NCBI GenBank assembly: GCA_913044085.1
Contig: CAJWNW010000070.1
Span: forward strand, 1 to 7,986
Length of the DNA: 7,986 nucleotides
Direction of reading: 5' to 3'
Source: an uncultured Flavobacteriaceae bacterium
GTDB taxonomy: Bacteria > Bacteroidota > Bacteroidia > Flavobacteriales > Flavobacteriaceae
The position numbers were made by a program, and so were the translations under genes. The notes below the pieces were generated by a model. The model was given only the letters and a program-made list of their open reading frames with translations, made no database searches and was not told the origin of the DNA. Of the stretch, positions 1-6,442 are shown piece after piece (position 1 is the first letter of the stretch; each line of letters starts with the position of its first letter).

Positions 1-2
1 CA

Positions 3-812
3 ACTTTTTTTGGCTTAGTTGCTGGAGATTCAGCGCTTTGTTGTTTGCCGTTTTCTTTTATTGCTGGTAAAATGATGTTTGTTCGCGCTTGGGTTTTGGG
101 CTTAAAATTAGACGTTATTGAGCCTTCATCATATCCCTTGGTGCGATTGCCTGAAAAGTTTTATGATTTTTCAGCCATGGTGCCCTTACAACTTCAAAAT
201 TCAATTTCAAAAATCAATCAAATCAAAACCCTTTTGGTGGGCGGTGCCAGTGTACCAGAGGCATTGGCTTTAAAACTAAAGGGGCACACCACAACTGTAT
301 TTGAAACCTTTGGAATGACCGAAACTGTGAGTCATATTGCGGTTAAGAACTTGTCGTTGGGGAAATCTTTTTTCGAGGTCTTACCAGGAATCGAAGTCAC
401 TCAGGACGAGCGCGACTGTCTTGTTGTTTCAGCTCCCCAACTTAGCACTGAAATATTAACCACTAACGATGTGGTTTCAATTGTTTCGGACACTACTTTT
501 AAATGGTTGGGTCGCTATGATAATGTCATCAATTCGGGCGGGGTAAAAATTCATCCAGAACGGCTTGAGAAAGAACTTCAAAAACAACTTAAAGTTCGGT
601 TTTTTATTGCCGCTTTAACAGATGAAACCCTCGGCCAAAAGGTGGTATTGATTATTGAAGGGGAAGTAAAGAAATTAGAACTTGATTGGCATCAAATAGA
701 TCCCATAAAACGCCCCAAAAACATTTATTTCGTTCCTGTTTTTTCAGAAACAAGCTCCGGGAAAATACAACGTCAAAAAACTTTAGAGTTGTTAAACTTG
801 AATCAGTCCTAA
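3..812 (+). CDS. menE: o-succinylbenzoate-CoA ligase-like AMP-binding enzyme (MenE), 5' partial
   Basis: Member of the ANL adenylate-forming superfamily. It probably activates o-succinylbenzoate with ATP and joins it to CoA in menaquinone synthesis, in the cytoplasm. The frame is open to the left edge with no stop, so the true start lies outside; 269 residues are visible. Numbering from the first full codon, FGMTE (103-107) is the A5 core motif, GRYDNVINSGGVKIHP (170-185) is the hinge/A8 motif and SSGKIQ carries the A10 catalytic lysine (K254). Early residues LCCLPFSFIAGKMMFVRA resemble the short MenE proteins of Bacteroidota. The TTG at 45 is internal to the conserved region and should not be taken as the start. 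The 3' end overlaps the convergent carboxylase gene by 21 bp. The fold is certain. The substrate is inferred from family resemblance, because the N-terminal half and upstream men genes cannot be seen. Confidence 0.85.
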   Translation, partial: TFFGLVAGDSALCCLPFSFIAGKMMFVRAWVLGLKLDVIEPSSYPLVRLPEKFYDFSAMVPLQLQNSISKINQIKTLLVGGASVPEALALKLKGHTTTVFETFGMTETVSHIAVKNLSLGKSFFEVLPGIEVTQDERDCLVVSAPQLSTEILTTNDVVSIVSDTTFKWLGRYDNVINSGGVKIHPERLEKELQKQLKVRFFIAALTDETLGQKVVLIIEGEVKKLELDWHQIDPIKRPKNIYFVPVFSETSSGKIQRQKTLELLNLNQS

Positions 813-2420
813 ATTGAAATCTTTTTCAATTGGAGCGTGATTGGCTGCCTCAATACCCATGCTGATCCAGTTGCGTGTTTCTAATGGATCAATTACTGCA
901 TCGGTCCAAAGTCGGGCGGCTGCATAGAAGGGGGAGACCTGCGCATTGTATTTTTCCTTGATATTGGAAAGCAATTCAGCTTCTTGTTGTTCTGTAATTT
1001 TTTGACCTTGTTTTTTAAGGGCCGCAGTTTCAATTTGTAATAACACTTTAGATGCACTGTTGCCACTCATTACCGCAAGTTCTGCACTTGGCCATGCGAC
1101 AATCAGTCTTGGATCATAAGCCTTGCCGCACATGGCGTAATTTCCAGCACCGTAACTGTTTCCAATGATCACAGTAAATTTAGGCACTACGGAGTTGCTA
1201 ACGGCATTGACCATCTTAGCGCCATCTTTGATGATACCACTGTGTTCACTTTTACTGCCCACCATAAATCCGGTTACGTCTTGTAAAAACACCAGTGGAA
1301 TTTTTTTCTGATTGCAATTCGCTATAAAACGGGTTGCCTTATCAGCACTGTCGTTGTAAATGACCCCACCAAATTGCATTTCACCACTTTTAGTTTTCAC
1401 CAACTTACGTTGATTTGCAACAATACCAACGGCCCAACCATCGATGCGTGCATAAGCTGTAATGATTGTTTTACCATAGCCTGCTTTGTATTCTTCAAAT
1501 TCAGACTTGTCGACCAAGCGTTTGATAATTTCATAGGTATCGTATTGGTCCGCTCTAGAGTGGGGAAGAATCCCAAATATAGCGTCTGGGTTTTCTTTTG
1601 GTTCAACCGCCTTTTCACGATTGAATCCTGCAGTTTGAGCCGCTCCAATTTTAGCCATAATGGCTTTTATTTTATCCAGCGCATCTTTATCATTTTTGGC
1701 TTTGTAATCTGTAACTCCACTAATTTCACAATGGGTGGTGGCACCTCCAAGGGTTTCGTTGTCAATGTTTTCTCCTATGGCTGCCTTGACCAAATAACTG
1801 CCTGCAAGAAAAATACTGGCTGTTTTATCCACAATGATAGCCTCATCACTCATAATAGGTAAATAGGCCCCTCCAGCCACGCAACTGCCCATAATGGCTG
1901 AAATTTGTGTAATGCCCATACTACTCATTTGGGCATTGTTTCTAAATATACGTCCAAAATGCTCTTTATCAGGGAATATTTCGTCTTGCATAGGTAAATA
2001 AACGCCTGCAGAGTCCACTAGGTAAAGTATGGGAAGTTTATTCTCAATGGCAATTTCTTGGGCTCTCAAATTCTTTTTAGCTGTAATGGGAAACCAGGCC
2101 CCTGCTTTTACAGTGGCATCATTGGCGACAATAACACATAGTCGTCTTGAGACGTAACCTATTTTAACAACCACCCCTGCTGAGGGACAGCCACCGTGTT
2201 TGTCGTACATACCGTCACCAGCAAAAGCCCCTATCTCCAAGGCTTTAGACTTAGAATCTAAAAGATAGTCAATACGTTCCCGTGCGGTCATTTTACCCTT
2301 GGCATGCTGTTTTTTAATTTTTGCAGTGCCACCTCCAAGTTTCACTTTTACAAAGCGCTTACGCAAGTCTGATAAAAGTAATTTGTTTTGGTCTTCGTTT
2401 TTATTGAAGTTTAGGTCCAT
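792..2420 (-). CDS. Acyl-CoA carboxylase carboxyltransferase (beta) subunit, methylcrotonyl-CoA carboxylase type
   Basis: Biotin-dependent carboxyltransferase of 542 residues. It moves the carboxyl group from biotin on a partner alpha subunit to an acyl-CoA, probably 3-methylcrotonyl-CoA from leucine breakdown. Two crotonase-like halves are visible. The N half has EIFPDKEHFGRIF (147-159) and the oxyanion-type GSCVAGGAYLP (178-188). The C half has QDVTGFMVG (380-388) and GNSYGAGNYAMCG (420-432). The FPD-HFGRIF and GAGNYxMCG signatures fit MCC-beta better than PCC-beta, but geranyl-CoA or another branched acyl-CoA remains possible. I chose the ATG at 2420. A TTG at 2450 would extend the frame by ten residues (LLLLQRQHC), but it reads through the promoter-like box at 2438-2446. 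No biotin carboxylase/BCCP subunit lies nearby. The stop overlaps menE by 21 bp in antisense, and rmuC lies 115 bp upstream on the same strand. Confidence 0.9.
   Translation of the reverse strand: MDLNFNKNEDQNKLLLSDLRKRFVKVKLGGGTAKIKKQHAKGKMTARERIDYLLDSKSKALEIGAFAGDGMYDKHGGCPSAGVVVKIGYVSRRLCVIVANDATVKAGAWFPITAKKNLRAQEIAIENKLPILYLVDSAGVYLPMQDEIFPDKEHFGRIFRNNAQMSSMGITQISAIMGSCVAGGAYLPIMSDEAIIVDKTASIFLAGSYLVKAAIGENIDNETLGGATTHCEISGVTDYKAKNDKDALDKIKAIMAKIGAAQTAGFNREKAVEPKENPDAIFGILPHSRADQYDTYEIIKRLVDKSEFEEYKAGYGKTIITAYARIDGWAVGIVANQRKLVKTKSGEMQFGGVIYNDSADKATRFIANCNQKKIPLVFLQDVTGFMVGSKSEHSGIIKDGAKMVNAVSNSVVPKFTVIIGNSYGAGNYAMCGKAYDPRLIVAWPSAELAVMSGNSASKVLLQIETAALKKQGQKITEQQEAELLSNIKEKYNAQVSPFYAAARLWTDAVIDPLETRNWISMGIEAANHAPIEKDFNLGLIQV
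812..831. terminator. AT-rich hairpin just after the menE stop (weak terminator candidate)
   Basis: Perfect 8-bp inverted repeat, AATTGAAA (812-819) and TTTCAATT (824-831), around a 4-nt loop. It starts on the last base of the menE stop codon and lies inside the coding end of the convergent carboxylase gene. Only one pair is G-C and no clear T-run follows on either strand, so intrinsic termination is uncertain. It could stabilise the menE mRNA 3' end, or be a chance product of AT-rich sequence. Confidence 0.3.
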
Positions 2421-2437
2421 ACAGTGTTGTCTTTGAA

Positions 2438-2446
2438 GCAAAAGTA
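2438..2446 (-). promoter_or_regulatory. Bacteroidota -7 promoter element for the carboxylase gene
   Basis: On the - strand the sequence reads TACTTTTGC, an exact match to the Bacteroidota TAnnTTTGY box. It ends 17 nt before the ATG at 2420, which implies a leader of only about 10 nt. I see no convincing TTG-type -33 element at the usual 19-21 nt spacing. This suggests the carboxylase can be transcribed separately from rmuC, and it supports the downstream start. Confidence 0.45.
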
Positions 2447-2535
2447 ACAAATATCTTCAGTTCATTGATTTTGTTTAACGAAGATTTACAATTCTAATTT
2501 TTAACGCAAATAAAGAAATAAGTTTCCGGGAAGAA

Positions 2536-3651
2536 CTAATCCTCTAAAAGTGGTCTTTCAATTTCTTCTGAAGTAATGTTTAAATTGGAGTTTCCAGATG
2601 AAATTTTGATAACATCCTTGTCTATTTTTTTGAATTCATTTGTACTGTTGTTGTAATGACCCACCGCAATCCCTAGACTATTGCCCAATTTGTCGTGATA
2701 GGTTTTATAAGCATTTAAATGGTTGGAGAGTTTACCAACATTTTTTAAAATATCATTGATTGAATCTTCAACTTTCAAATTATGTAATGCCTTAACCGTT
2801 ATTTGTAGCATTGGAAATAAGCTCATAGGCGAAACAATCATAACTTTTTTTGTATAGGCGTAAGACACCAAATCGCGTTGATTGATTTTTAAAGTTCCAA
2901 CTCTACTGTTTAATAAATCTTGATACAAACCATCTGCAGGAATGAACATATAAGCGTAGTCAGTTGTGTTTTCATTCGGTCTGATGTACTTGGCGGTTTC
3001 ATCAATTCTTCCTTTGATATCCGATTTGAATTTCTTTTCCAAAGCCGCCAATTCATCTTTATTCGTACACTCAATCATCTTGTTATAATTGTCAAGTGAG
3101 AATTTTGCGTCGATTGGAATGATATATTGCCCCACTCTAACTATGGCATCTACAGCCTCATTGTTTTGAAATGAATATTGGATTTGAAAAAGTTCAGGTG
3201 GTAAAACATTGGCCAATAAATTTTCGAGTTGAATTTCCCCTAAAATCCCTCTTTGCTTTTGATTACCTAAAATTTTCTCCAAGGTTTTCATTTGGTTGGC
3301 AAAACTCAAAACCTGCTCATTGGTACCTTTAATTTTTTCCAACTCAGAAGTCACATCCTTGATGACCTTATTGGATTCCTTAAACTGCGCCGTGATGTTA
3401 GAAGTTGAAGTCTTGTGAAAATCATTAATTTGTTTGTTGATGTCTTTTAATTTAGATTCAATTTCTGTTCTACTTTCTTTAGAATTGGCATCAATTTCCT
3501 TTCGTATGTCTTGTATTTGAGTACTAAGCGCATTAGAAAATTGAATTAAGTCGTTGGTAGAAGATGCATTTGTATTTTTCTTTGAAGTGTACAAAAAATA
3601 AAGCAGTCCCAATATCACAACACATAAAAAGGCAATTAGTATTTCTATCAT
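2536..3651 (-). CDS. rmuC: RmuC family DNA recombination protein
   Basis: 371-residue RmuC homologue. The family is linked genetically in E. coli to limiting inversion at short inverted repeats and is predicted to have a restriction-endonuclease-like nuclease fold; no biochemical activity can be read from sequence alone. Residues 3-21 form one N-terminal membrane segment, followed by a positively charged YTSKK. Residues about 35-130 are Lys/Glu/Gln-rich and likely coiled coil. The conserved domain starts at RGILGEIQLENLL (134-146, candidate acidic residue E139) and continues with VDAIV (D168) and PIDAKF (179-184; D181, K183), the presumed active-site motif. TDYAYMFIPADG (230-241) has D where I expect E in many homologues. 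The C-terminal tail after about 345 is polar and low in complexity. The gene diverges from the membrane protein/ettA unit and is followed on the same strand by the carboxylase gene. Confidence 0.92.
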   Translation of the reverse strand: MIEILIAFLCVVILGLLYFLYTSKKNTNASSTNDLIQFSNALSTQIQDIRKEIDANSKESRTEIESKLKDINKQINDFHKTSTSNITAQFKESNKVIKDVTSELEKIKGTNEQVLSFANQMKTLEKILGNQKQRGILGEIQLENLLANVLPPELFQIQYSFQNNEAVDAIVRVGQYIIPIDAKFSLDNYNKMIECTNKDELAALEKKFKSDIKGRIDETAKYIRPNENTTDYAYMFIPADGLYQDLLNSRVGTLKINQRDLVSYAYTKKVMIVSPMSLFPMLQITVKALHNLKVEDSINDILKNVGKLSNHLNAYKTYHDKLGNSLGIAVGHYNNSTNEFKKIDKDVIKISSGNSNLNITSEEIERPLLED

Positions 3652-3710
3652 TTTATAATTCGTATTGAGTAAAATATTGAGAGGTTATCATCTTGTTTTC
3701 TCAGTTCCTC

Positions 3711-3718
3711 CAAATTTA
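3711..3718 (-). promoter_or_regulatory. TAnnTTTG-type -7 element for rmuC
   Basis: On the - strand this reads TAAATTTG, an exact match to TAnnTTTG, about 60 nt upstream of the rmuC ATG. The surrounding DNA is very AT-rich, so chance matches are expected, and no clear -33 TTG is present at standard spacing. It is the best rmuC promoter candidate in the divergent region. Confidence 0.35.
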
Positions 3719-3736
3719 ATAAAAAAGACTGATTTT

Positions 3737-3749
3737 ATTTACTGTAAAT
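3737..3749. repeat. 13-bp palindrome in the divergent intergenic region
   Basis: ATTTACTGTAAAT is a perfect dyad around a central T, placed between the divergent rmuC and membrane protein/ettA genes. It is followed by two copies of TTAATTT at 3749-3755 and 3764-3770. The position suits a dimeric regulator, but I cannot assign one, and AT-rich DNA makes short palindromes common. The rest of the 156-bp gap (3652-3807) shows no gene or RNA that I can recognise. Confidence 0.3.
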
Positions 3750-3776
3750 TAATTTTATAAAACTTAATTTATTCAC

Positions 3777-3784
3777 GATATTTG
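3777..3784 (+). promoter_or_regulatory. Possible -7 element for the membrane protein/ettA unit
   Basis: GATATTTG matches TAnnTTTG at every defined position except the first base. It ends 23 nt before the ATG at 3808, implying a leader of roughly 15-20 nt. No strong -33 element is visible, so this is only the best available candidate in the gap. Confidence 0.25.
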
Positions 3785-3807
3785 AATTTCAATTTGATAA
3801 GAAAAAA

Positions 3808-3984
3808 ATGAATAAAAATACCGTACTGGCTTGGGCCACTTATATTATGATTTTTGTAGGCGTTGGGCTGATCGCTCTTGGTGCCTTTCGTTATAAAGAA
3901 ATTGCTGGCTGGGGCTTCGCAGCTGTTGGTATTGGCTTCTTTGCCATTGCTTGGGTTTTTAATGCTTTAAAGGGTCGGGTTTAA
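3808..3984 (+). CDS. Small two-helix membrane protein, CAL67264 family-like, coupled to ettA
   Basis: 58-residue ORF starting ATG-AAT-AAA after an A-rich GAAAAAA tract and ending in TAA. The product has two hydrophobic stretches: about residues 6-27 (VLAWATYIMIFVGVGLIALG) and about 33-54 (AGWGFAAVGIGFFAIAWVFN). A short basic turn, FRYKE, separates them and the tail is KGRV. This predicts a hairpin in the inner membrane with Gly/Ala-rich packing faces. From memory it resembles the short Flavobacteriia family that databases call CAL67264 membrane protein; its function is unknown. The final A of its TAA is the first base of the ettA ATG (TAATG), a layout typical of stop-restart translational coupling. 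Coding character is supported by the clean start, the sensible membrane topology and the exact junction with ettA. Confidence 0.85.
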   Translation: MNKNTVLAWATYIMIFVGVGLIALGAFRYKEIAGWGFAAVGIGFFAIAWVFNALKGRV

Positions 3985-5675
3985 TGAGTGACGATAAAAA
4001 AATTATTTTTTCTATGACTGGGGTTACTAAAACCTTTCAAAGCGCCAATACCCCGGTTCTTAAAAACATTTATCTCAGTTTCTTTTATGGTGCTAAAATT
4101 GGCATTTTAGGACTCAATGGCTCTGGGAAATCCACCTTACTTAAAATCATAGCAGGGGTTGATAAAAATTACCAAGGTGATGTGGTTTTTTCACAAGACT
4201 ATTCTGTTGGTTTTTTAGAACAAGAACCTGAATTAGATGCTGACAAAACAGTTTTAGATATTGTTAAAGAGGGTGTGGGTGACACCGTTGCCATCTTGGA
4301 TGAATACAATAAAATTAACGATATGTTTGGCTTGGAGGAAGTTTATTCGGATGCAGATCGCATGGAAAAACTCATGAACCGTCAATCAGAATTACAAGAT
4401 CAAATAGATGCTTCCAATGCTTGGGAATTAGACACCAAATTAGAAATAGCAATGGATGCTTTGCGCACCCCTGATAGTGATAAAAAAATTGGAGTACTCT
4501 CTGGAGGTGAACGCCGAAGAGTTGCCTTGTGCCGTTTGTTATTACAAGAGCCAGATGTTTTGCTTTTGGACGAGCCCACCAACCATCTTGACGCTGAGTC
4601 TGTGCATTGGCTGGAACAACATTTGGCCCAATACAAAGGCACTGTAATTGCAGTGACACACGACCGCTATTTCTTAGACAACGTGGCGGGCTGGATTTTA
4701 GAACTCGATAGAGGCGAAGGTATTCCTTGGAAAGGGAACTATTCTTCTTGGTTAGATCAAAAATCCAAGCGTTTAGCACAAGAGAGTAAAACAGCTTCTA
4801 AACGTCAAAAAACCTTGGAACGGGAATTAGATTGGGTCCGCCAAGGGGCGAAAGGCCGTCAGACCAAACAAAAAGCCCGTCTTAAAAATTACGATAAATT
4901 ACTAAATCAGGATCAGAAGCAATTGGATGAAAAGCTTGAAATTTACATTCCCAATGGCCCACGCTTGGGCACCAATGTGATTGAATCCAATGGAGTTAGC
5001 AAGGCCTATGGCGAAAAATTACTATATGATAATTTAAATTTTAAACTCCCCCAAGCCGGTATTGTGGGCGTCATTGGACCTAATGGTGCTGGTAAAACGA
5101 CAATTTTTAGGATGATCCAAGGTGAGGAAACGGCTGATAAAGGCACATTCAGTGTCGGTGAAACTGCAAAAATTGCTTATGTTGATCAAAGCCACTCAAA
5201 TATTGATTTAGAAAAAACCATTTGGCAGAATTTTAGTGACGAACAGGATTTGATTATGATGGGAGGTCGTCAGGTAAATTCTCGTGCCTACCTAAGTCGC
5301 TTTAACTTCTCTGGCAGTGAGCAAAATAAAAAAGTAAAACTATTATCTGGAGGAGAGCGCAACCGCTTGCATTTGGCGATGACCTTAAAAGAAGAAGGCA
5401 ACGTTTTACTATTAGATGAGCCAACTAATGACTTAGATGTCAATACGTTAAGAGCTTTGGAAGAAGGCCTTGAGAATTTCGCGGGCTGTGCTGTTGTTAT
5501 CAGCCACGACCGTTGGTTTTTAGATCGAATTTGTACCCATATTTTAGCGTTTGAGGGCAACTCTGAAGTCTATTTTTTTGAAGGCAGCTTTAGTGAATAT
5601 GAAGTTAATAAACGCAATAGACTTGGAGGTGACTTGATTCCAAAGCGAATTAAATACAAGAAGTTGATTCGCTAA
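3984..5675 (+). CDS. ettA: Energy-dependent translational throttle protein EttA (ABC-F ATPase)
   Basis: 563-residue soluble ABC-F protein with two nucleotide-binding domains and no membrane part. In E. coli, EttA binds the ribosomal E site and gates entry into elongation according to the ATP/ADP ratio. NBD1 has Walker A GLNGSGKST (43-51), signature LSGGE (172-176), Walker B LLLDEPTN (193-200, catalytic E197) and H-loop H226. The arm insertion covers roughly 95-160. The charged inter-domain linker that contacts P-site tRNA covers about 242-330, rich in Lys/Arg/Gln. NBD2 has GPNGAGKTT (365-373), LSGGE (454-458), LLLDEPTN with E479 and H508. All catalytic residues are intact, and the length is close to the 555 residues of E. 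coli EttA. The C-terminal RLGGDLIPKRIKYKKL is typical of EttA rather than Uup or antibiotic-resistance ABC-F proteins. Translation is probably coupled to the small membrane protein upstream. A strong terminator follows. Confidence 0.96.
   Translation: MSDDKKIIFSMTGVTKTFQSANTPVLKNIYLSFFYGAKIGILGLNGSGKSTLLKIIAGVDKNYQGDVVFSQDYSVGFLEQEPELDADKTVLDIVKEGVGDTVAILDEYNKINDMFGLEEVYSDADRMEKLMNRQSELQDQIDASNAWELDTKLEIAMDALRTPDSDKKIGVLSGGERRRVALCRLLLQEPDVLLLDEPTNHLDAESVHWLEQHLAQYKGTVIAVTHDRYFLDNVAGWILELDRGEGIPWKGNYSSWLDQKSKRLAQESKTASKRQKTLERELDWVRQGAKGRQTKQKARLKNYDKLLNQDQKQLDEKLEIYIPNGPRLGTNVIESNGVSKAYGEKLLYDNLNFKLPQAGIVGVIGPNGAGKTTIFRMIQGEETADKGTFSVGETAKIAYVDQSHSNIDLEKTIWQNFSDEQDLIMMGGRQVNSRAYLSRFNFSGSEQNKKVKLLSGGERNRLHLAMTLKEEGNVLLLDEPTNDLDVNTLRALEEGLENFAGCAVVISHDRWFLDRICTHILAFEGNSEVYFFEGSFSEYEVNKRNRLGGDLIPKRIKYKKLIR
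5644..5673. repeat. 7-bp inverted repeat at the ettA 3' end
   Basis: AGCGAAT (5644-5650) and ATTCGCT (5667-5673) form a perfect stem around a 16-nt loop that reaches the first base of the ettA stop codon. Read on the - strand it lies just after the DUF6048-like gene and is followed by only three T residues. It would therefore be a poor intrinsic terminator for that operon, but it could protect the mRNA 3' end. Confidence 0.3.
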
Positions 5676-5680
5676 AACAC

Positions 5681-6442
5681 TTAATTATCTGTGGATTGCT
5701 CTTCATCCACATTTTTCTTTTTCTTTGGACCTTTTTTGTAGATTGGTAAAAGGTAGGAAAGGGTGTAACTAAAACCTGTTCCAATTTTTGTACTGTCGTA
5801 AGTGCGTCCAAACCCTGGGATATAAATGTTCTCAAAGTTATTTATTTTGGTGTCAGCAATGCGCACTTTGAGTTGAACATTCAACCCTAAGAAAAAATTG
5901 TTAAAAAGTTCGGTTTTGACACCAAATAGCAACTCAACCCAAGCGGCGGTCAGTCCAGAAAATTCAATCCTTTCATCATTTGAAACTTCACCCCAAGTTT
6001 GATTGTTTGCATCGTAAATTGTATAACGTTCTCGAGTTTGGCTAAAACTTCCAATTCCAGCACGTAAGCCACTAAAAATCATATTTTCCATTCCTAGCCA
6101 GTTGCGGTATAGATTAAAGTCAATACCCGCTTTAAAATAGCTCCCTTTTGCATTAGAATCTAAAAAATAAGTATCTGTGGCTTTGTCTTCAAAACCTAAT
6201 TCACCAGCCACATAAAGGCGTTTTGTAAGGCGATAATCCGCATTAATTTCAAAACCCGAATAGTCTGGATCGAAAGCAGTGCGTCCCAACCTACTTAAAT
6301 CTATTCCAAAGCGCAGCCCGTACTTTTCTTTAAAAGCGGTACTGTCTTCAGGGAGTTCATTTTCATTGTCTTGCGCAAACAGAGGCCCTGAAATTAAAAG
6401 AATTAACAGAAGTCTAATGTAGTATCTCGACATGTGTTTCAT
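5681..6442 (-). CDS. DUF6048-like outer-membrane beta-barrel protein
   Basis: Secreted protein of about 253 residues, function unknown. The N-terminus (basic MKHMSRYYIR, hydrophobic LLLILLISGP, then LFAQ) is a signal peptide with likely cleavage before QDNENE. The rest has alternating amphipathic strands with many aromatics and glycines (GLRFGIDLSRLG, FEINADYRLTKRLYVAGELGF, FSYTLSYLLPIY), the pattern of a small outer-membrane barrel. The tail is charged (KKGPKKKK then Asp/Glu). I recognise it from memory as DUF6048-like, a Bacteroidota family found beside DUF6452. ATGs at 6460, 6448, 6442 and 6433 are all possible. I chose 6442 because it gives a compact signal peptide. It overlaps the preceding lipoprotein gene by 29 bp, so translation is probably coupled. 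The stop lies 5 bp from the convergent ettA stop, and the ettA terminator sits inside its last codons. Confidence 0.8.
   Translation of the reverse strand: MKHMSRYYIRLLLILLISGPLFAQDNENELPEDSTAFKEKYGLRFGIDLSRLGRTAFDPDYSGFEINADYRLTKRLYVAGELGFEDKATDTYFLDSNAKGSYFKAGIDFNLYRNWLGMENMIFSGLRAGIGSFSQTRERYTIYDANNQTWGEVSNDERIEFSGLTAAWVELLFGVKTELFNNFFLGLNVQLKVRIADTKINNFENIYIPGFGRTYDSTKIGTGFSYTLSYLLPIYKKGPKKKKNVDEEQSTDN
5690..5726 (+). terminator. Intrinsic terminator of ettA, inside the convergent gene
   Basis: TGTGGAT (5690-5696) pairs perfectly with ATCCACA (5705-5711) around an 8-nt loop. The stem is followed at once by a T-rich run with two single-C interruptions (5712-5726). The stem begins 15 nt after the ettA stop. 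The whole element lies within the last codons of the DUF6048-like gene on the other strand, where the T-run is read as lysines. Confidence 0.75.

Noticed and set aside
775..790. Possible carboxylase terminator (AACT/AGTT stem then T-run on the - strand)
   Set aside because: The stem is only 4 bp and A-T rich, too weak to call in AT-rich DNA.
45..812. menE starting at the TTG at 45
   Set aside because: The frame is open to the window edge and the upstream codons (FFGLVAGDSALCCLP) are conserved ligase sequence, so this start is only an artefact of truncation.
1374..1862. 162-codon ORF on + inside the carboxylase gene
   Set aside because: It is antisense to a strongly conserved gene, its product is Cys/Phe-rich with no recognisable domain, and no promoter or start context is evident.
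2516..2535. Possible terminator after rmuC
   Set aside because: The AGTTCTTCCCGGAAACT region pairs only four bases without mismatches or an impossible loop and is not followed by a clean T-run, so rmuC may read through toward the carboxylase gene.
4372..4779. 135-codon ORF (and an 80-codon one) on - inside ettA
   Set aside because: Antisense shadow of the conserved NBD1 coding sequence; composition fits reverse reading of ABC motifs.
5650..5835. 61-codon ORF on - overlapping the barrel gene end
   Set aside because: Alternative frame of a supported gene, with no family resemblance.
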